NCBI GenBank assembly: GCA_028383925.1
Contig: JAOEWO010000001.1
Location: 1 to 64,000 of the forward strand
Source: Winogradskyella sp.
Lineage (GTDB): Bacteria > Bacteroidota > Bacteroidia > Flavobacteriales > Flavobacteriaceae
Reading direction: 5' to 3'
DNA length: 64,000 nt
Part shown: piece after piece, positions 60,353-64,000 of the stretch
Layout: each line of letters opens with the position of its first letter
Position numbering within the stretch: the first letter of the stretch is position 1
Translations under genes and position numbers: made by a program
The notes under the pieces: generated by a model
The model's input: only the letters and a program-made list of their open reading frames with translations
The model's database searches: none
What the model was told of the DNA's origin: nothing

Positions 60353-61504
60353 ATGAAATACCTTAAAAAAATATTAAAATTTGTCCTTGTTTTATTAGCC
60401 ATCACTGTGGCTGTTCTCTACATTACAGATACAGATTATTTAATAAAAGCGGTAAGAACCATCTATATGAAAGGGCACACTACAGCTTATTTAGAAGATT
60501 ATAAAGAATTCGATAATCAAACCATTGCTGCAAGCGCTAGTCCACAACCTTGGCCTAATCATGCCAATTACAATAGCACAACAGAAACTAAAACATTAAG
60601 CGAACTAAATAGTTTAACTGGCACAGTAGCCTATGTTATTATAAAAAACGACAGTATTTGGTTTGAAAATTATTACGACGGTTTTAACAAAAACTCAAAA
60701 TCTAATAGTTTTTCTATGGCAAAAAGTTATGTGTCTGGTTTAATGCAAAAAGCAATACAAGATGGTTATATAAAAAGTTTAGAGCAACCTGTTTGTAATT
60801 TTTTACCTGCATTTTGTGACGGTGAAGCTGCAAAGATGACCGTTGGTGATTTATCTAGCATGAGCTCTGGCACCAATTGGGATGAGGCTTATTATTCACC
60901 TTTATCCATAACTACACGTGCTTACTTTGATGATGATTTGGCTAAAGTTATGAATGGCCTAAAAATGGAAACTGAACCTGGCCAAAGCTTTAAATACGCA
61001 AGTGGTGATACACAAATGCTAGCTATGGTTATAGAAAAAGCAAGTGGTAAAAAGCTATATAATTATTTTGAAGACAGCTTTTGGAAACCCCTTGGTGCAG
61101 AGAACGAAACACTTTGGCAAGTTGATAGTGAAGATCACGATCTTGTAAAAGCCTATTGCTGTATTGCAAGTAATGCTAAAGATTTTGCGCGTTATGGTAA
61201 ATTATTTAAAAACCATGGCCAATGGAATGGTAAACAAATTTTAGATTCTGCTTTTGTAGCTAAATCTATAAAACCACGCTTTAATGACGGACCAATGTAT
61301 GGTTACGGTTGGTGGTTAGCAGAGTTTAACGAAAAAGAGATCTTCTATATGCGTGGCCATTTAGGACAATTAGTTATTGTTATACCAAAAGATGATTTAA
61401 TAATAGTTAGACTTGGGCACCAAATTACTAAAGTAGTTGGTGACGCACATTCACCTGATTTTTATACCTTTATAGATGAATCTTATGAAATGTTAGAAAA
61501 ATGA
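60353..61504 (+). CDS. Membrane-anchored serine hydrolase (beta-lactamase/PBP4* family)
   Basis: A 383-aa protein with an N-terminal membrane helix (about 7-25) and a class C beta-lactamase-like domain. The catalytic SxxK is S121-M-A-K124 in SFSMAKSYVSG; the second motif region is YASGDTQMLA, and the third is probably RGHLGQ. It could act on peptidoglycan or a small ester or amide. Its stop overlaps the next ATG (ATGA). Confidence 0.9.
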   Translation: MKYLKKILKFVLVLLAITVAVLYITDTDYLIKAVRTIYMKGHTTAYLEDYKEFDNQTIAASASPQPWPNHANYNSTTETKTLSELNSLTGTVAYVIIKNDSIWFENYYDGFNKNSKSNSFSMAKSYVSGLMQKAIQDGYIKSLEQPVCNFLPAFCDGEAAKMTVGDLSSMSSGTNWDEAYYSPLSITTRAYFDDDLAKVMNGLKMETEPGQSFKYASGDTQMLAMVIEKASGKKLYNYFEDSFWKPLGAENETLWQVDSEDHDLVKAYCCIASNAKDFARYGKLFKNHGQWNGKQILDSAFVAKSIKPRFNDGPMYGYGWWLAEFNEKEIFYMRGHLGQLVIVIPKDDLIIVRLGHQITKVVGDAHSPDFYTFIDESYEMLEK

Positions 61505-62214
61505 TTAGTAAACTCAACTTAGAAAACATACTATTTTTAGATATAGAAACGGTTCCAGAAACAGAAAACTTCTCAGATTTAGATGCTACCAAACAAGACC
61601 TTTGGGATGCAAAATCGCGTTACCAAAGAAAAGAAGAATTCTCGGCTGAAGAGTTTTACGACAGAGCTGGTATTTGGGCAGAATTCGGAAAAATAATCTG
61701 TATTTCTGTAGGCTATTTTAAAATGGAAGGCGATATAAGAACCTTTAGAGTTACCTCTTTTTATGGTGATGAACCAAAAATTCTAAAAGATTTTAAAAAC
61801 TTATTGATTTCACATTTTAGCTCAAATAAACATTTACTCTGTGCGCATAATGGTAAAGAATTCGATTTTCCGTACATAGCAAGACGTATGATAATTCATA
61901 ATATAGAATTGCCACACAAACTAAATCTCTTTGGCAAAAAACCTTGGGAAGTGCCGCATCTTGATACTTTAGAACTCTGGAAATTTGGCGACTACAAAAC
62001 CTATACCTCGTTAAAATTATTAACCAATGTATTGGGCATTCCGTCACCAAAAGATGATATTGATGGTAGTGAAGTCTACCGCGTCTATTATAAAGAGAAA
62101 GAGATAGACCGTATCATTATCTATTGCGAAAAAGACACCATTGCGGTTGCACAAATATTTCTTCGTCTTAGAGGAGATGAATTATTACAGGACAACGAAA
62201 TAAGACATGTATAA
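61501..62214 (+). CDS. 3'-5' exonuclease, PolB-exo2-like (DEDD)
   Basis: A 237-aa RNase H-fold exonuclease. Acidic motifs are FLDIETVP (D14, E16), AHNGKEFDFPYIARRM (exo II) and YCEKDTIAVAQIFLRL (exo III). It lies after the serine hydrolase with a 4-nt overlap and before a strong terminator, closing the operon that began at 58220. The role is probably DNA repair or nucleotide processing. Confidence 0.88.
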   Translation: MISKLNLENILFLDIETVPETENFSDLDATKQDLWDAKSRYQRKEEFSAEEFYDRAGIWAEFGKIICISVGYFKMEGDIRTFRVTSFYGDEPKILKDFKNLLISHFSSNKHLLCAHNGKEFDFPYIARRMIIHNIELPHKLNLFGKKPWEVPHLDTLELWKFGDYKTYTSLKLLTNVLGIPSPKDDIDGSEVYRVYYKEKEIDRIIIYCEKDTIAVAQIFLRLRGDELLQDNEIRHV

Positions 62215-62249
62215 AAAAACCCAGAGACAAAGCCTCTGGGTTTAAAAAA
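62213..62249 (+). terminator. Rho-independent terminator, also usable from the minus strand
   Basis: AAACCCAGAG-acaaag-CTCTGGGTTT forms a 10-bp stem. A-rich flanks give a U-tract in both directions between the exonuclease gene and the convergent T9SS protein. Confidence 0.88.
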
Positions 62250-62269
62250 TTAAGGGTTAATTATTGGTT

Positions 62270-64000
62270 TTAGTTCTTAATAAACTTCTTAGTGAGTATC
62301 TCATCACCATCATTTACTTTTATAAAATATATACCACCTTCTAACGTACTTACATTAATTTTTCCGTCAGATTTACCTTTTAAAACCGTTTTTCCTACCA
62401 TATCTATAATACTATAGTTAAAGAATTCTAAACTAGCAACGCTAACATTTAGTACATCACCTTTAACAGGATTTGGATAAATCTCTAAATCAATTTCAGA
62501 AACTTCTAGAGAGTCTCCATAACCAACAAGCTCTAATTTATCTTTTGTCCCTCTCGATGTTCCATTTTTACCCGTTATTACAACTTGATCTATAAATATT
62601 TGATCTTGATTACCTGACGCATCATTTTGGAATCTAAATCCTGAATTTACGGCGAAATTATATTGTGCAGGCGTTATAGAAACTGTGGCATTATAAAATG
62701 TGTTGTTATCTATATCTACACCTCTAGTCCAAGTTTGTGCGGTATTCCAAACAGAACCATCAAAGAAACGTAACCAAAAATCTTCCCCATTTTCCATACT
62801 AAATACGTAGAAGTGAAAATCGACTTCAATTTCTGTAAAAGACGTAACATCAATATTTGACAATGTCATAGATGAAGCCACACCAGAGTTATCTCTAATT
62901 CTCACTGAGAAGTTACCCTCAAAAGAATTTGCAGAGTTTACTCTTGCACAATCGTTTCCACCATCTACCCATCCGTCGAGACCAGTTTCAAAAAATCCTT
63001 CATTTAAAACAATATCTGCTGTACTACAAGGTTGACAAGACGAGCCACCACAATCTACACCTGTTTCATCACCATTTTGAATACCATCAATACAAGTTGC
63101 CGCTACAGGCTCAAATAACTGCACATCATCTATGGCAATATCTGCTTGCCACGTACTACCAACAAAACGATTAAATCTTAATTGAATATTACTACCTGCG
63201 TAAACAGACACGTCTAAATCTACGGTTAACCACTGATTGCCTTGGTTACCAGTTTGACTCCATAAACTTGTCCATGAAGCACCGTCATCATCAGAAACTT
63301 CTAGAGCAATAGAACCCATATCTGCCGCACCAAACATGTGGTACTTAAAGCTAAATATTGGACTTGTTAATGCTCCTAAATCAAAACAAGGAGATTTAAT
63401 AATTGCGCGTTTATCTGGATAACCTGTGCCTTGCACTGAAGCTTCTACAAAAATATAATCTGAACCTTGGACTGCTGATGGTCCTGTATTGGCTGATGGT
63501 GTGCCACCTGCATCTACTAACCAATTTAAATTATCTGTTATTGACTGTGACCAAGCACCAATAGAACCTTCAAAACTTTCTGTATAAGGGAAAGTAGAAA
63601 TACCACTTACACAACCAGAAGATGGATCTGATACATTAACCGTTCTTATAACCTCAGCAGCAGCATTACCTGCTGTATCACTCACATTATAAGTAACAGT
63701 ATAAGAACCAATTATATTGGTATTTACATTACCTGCAATTACAATACTGTTAGTTAAATTACCATCTAAATTATCTGTTGCTGTTGCACCTAATTCATTA
63801 TAGGCCTCACCAACTACTAAATTAAGCGTAGCTGCACCTACTAATACTATAACTGGAGGTGATGTATCTGCTGTTATATTAATAGTTCTTGTAACTTGGC
63901 TGGCCGCATTACCAGACGAATCACTCACATTATAATTTACAAAATAGGTACCTGCTATCGCAGTATCTAAAAACCCTGTAATTAAAATATTATCACTAAT
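62270..64000 (-). CDS. T9SS type-A sorted protein with DUF5011/HYR-like and MAM-like domains (N-terminus outside window)
   Basis: The frame is open to position 64000 with no start inside the window, so the protein is partial (about 576 codons visible). In order it has DUF5011-like immunoglobulin repeats (PPVIVLVGAATLNLVVGEAYNELG ... SYTVTYNVSDTAGNAA), a MAM-like jelly roll (FPYTESFEGSIGAWSQ ... AIDDVQLFEP), a Cys-rich turn (CIDGIQNGDETGVDCGGSSCQPC), a second jelly roll, and the type-A sorting domain (LEIYPNPVKGDVLNVS ... GGIYFIKVNDGDEILTKKFIKN). It is a surface or secreted protein, perhaps carbohydrate-binding. Confidence 0.88.
   Translation of the reverse strand: MSDNILITGFLDTAIAGTYFVNYNVSDSSGNAASQVTRTINITADTSPPVIVLVGAATLNLVVGEAYNELGATATDNLDGNLTNSIVIAGNVNTNIIGSYTVTYNVSDTAGNAAAEVIRTVNVSDPSSGCVSGISTFPYTESFEGSIGAWSQSITDNLNWLVDAGGTPSANTGPSAVQGSDYIFVEASVQGTGYPDKRAIIKSPCFDLGALTSPIFSFKYHMFGAADMGSIALEVSDDDGASWTSLWSQTGNQGNQWLTVDLDVSVYAGSNIQLRFNRFVGSTWQADIAIDDVQLFEPVAATCIDGIQNGDETGVDCGGSSCQPCSTADIVLNEGFFETGLDGWVDGGNDCARVNSANSFEGNFSVRIRDNSGVASSMTLSNIDVTSFTEIEVDFHFYVFSMENGEDFWLRFFDGSVWNTAQTWTRGVDIDNNTFYNATVSITPAQYNFAVNSGFRFQNDASGNQDQIFIDQVVITGKNGTSRGTKDKLELVGYGDSLEVSEIDLEIYPNPVKGDVLNVSVASLEFFNYSIIDMVGKTVLKGKSDGKINVSTLEGGIYFIKVNDGDEILTKKFIKN

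Overview
The window is AT-rich (low GC by eye) and looks like the chromosome of a marine-type member of the Flavobacteriaceae (Bacteroidota). The basis is the gene content: type IX secretion (T9SS) substrates with gliding-motility-associated C-terminal domains, a GLPGLI-family protein, an MG2/TonB-plug-like protein, a HemC-HemD fusion, a CusA/CzcA pump fused to its outer-membrane factor, FeoAB with a small Cys-rich partner, and many -7 boxes of the Bacteroidota type TAnnTTTG. No species can be named from sequence alone.

Layout. 1-2270 is a very AT-rich accessory edge next to a tRNA-Asn. It holds a partial ORF, an unknown 109-aa ORF, a frameshifted HsdR_N-type nuclease gene and a 4 x 11 bp tandem repeat. 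2440-4658 carries rseP and a Sco-type copper chaperone. 4757-21128 is a metal-homeostasis block: feoA-feoB-small Cys-rich protein; a His-rich exported protein, a CzcA-type pump fused to an OMF, and its adaptor; a DtxR/MntR regulator with a thioredoxin and a TonB-dependent receptor on the minus strand; and a four-gene Zn/Mn ABC importer on the plus strand. Two similar dyads, near the feoA and receptor promoters, are candidate operators for the DtxR protein. 21167-25023 holds housekeeping genes (DjlA-like, bacilliredoxin, acyltransferase, acyl-ACP desaturase, HD hydrolase). 25127-34867 holds two large paralogous T9SS type-B surface proteins, a lipoprotein, an AraC regulator and a small secreted protein.

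35123-54456 is the heme-biosynthesis neighbourhood, with insertions: enoyl-CoA hydratase, a NUMOD4/HNH nuclease gene, an NtrY-like kinase, hemJ, a GIY-YIG nuclease gene bracketed by palindromic repeats, a sortilin/BNR protein, a MATE exporter, hemH, an AraC regulator, and then hemA-hemCD-hemE-EI24-GNAT-(RAYT)hemF-hemB. Together hemA, hemB, hemC/D, hemE, hemF, hemJ and hemH cover glutamyl-tRNA to protoheme. 54463-64000 holds an MG2/plug-like protein, a GLPGLI protein, a CNNM/CorC-like protein, MGMT, a DUF4442 protein, a serine hydrolase, a 3'-5' exonuclease, and a T9SS type-A protein that runs off the window.

The most notable observations concern small repeats. Three unrelated REP-like palindrome families are present. 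One brackets a REP-associated tyrosine transposase (RAYT) gene that has lost its stop and reads in frame through the REP into hemF. The left REP of the same unit supplies the last codons of the upstream acetyltransferase. A second family brackets a GIY-YIG nuclease gene in the same arrangement. A third forms an inverted pair inside the metal ABC operon and touches a start codon. A 148-bp MITE-like element with 17-bp terminal inverted repeats and an 8-bp target duplication lies between hemE and the EI24 gene. All functions are read from sequence motifs; no searches were run.
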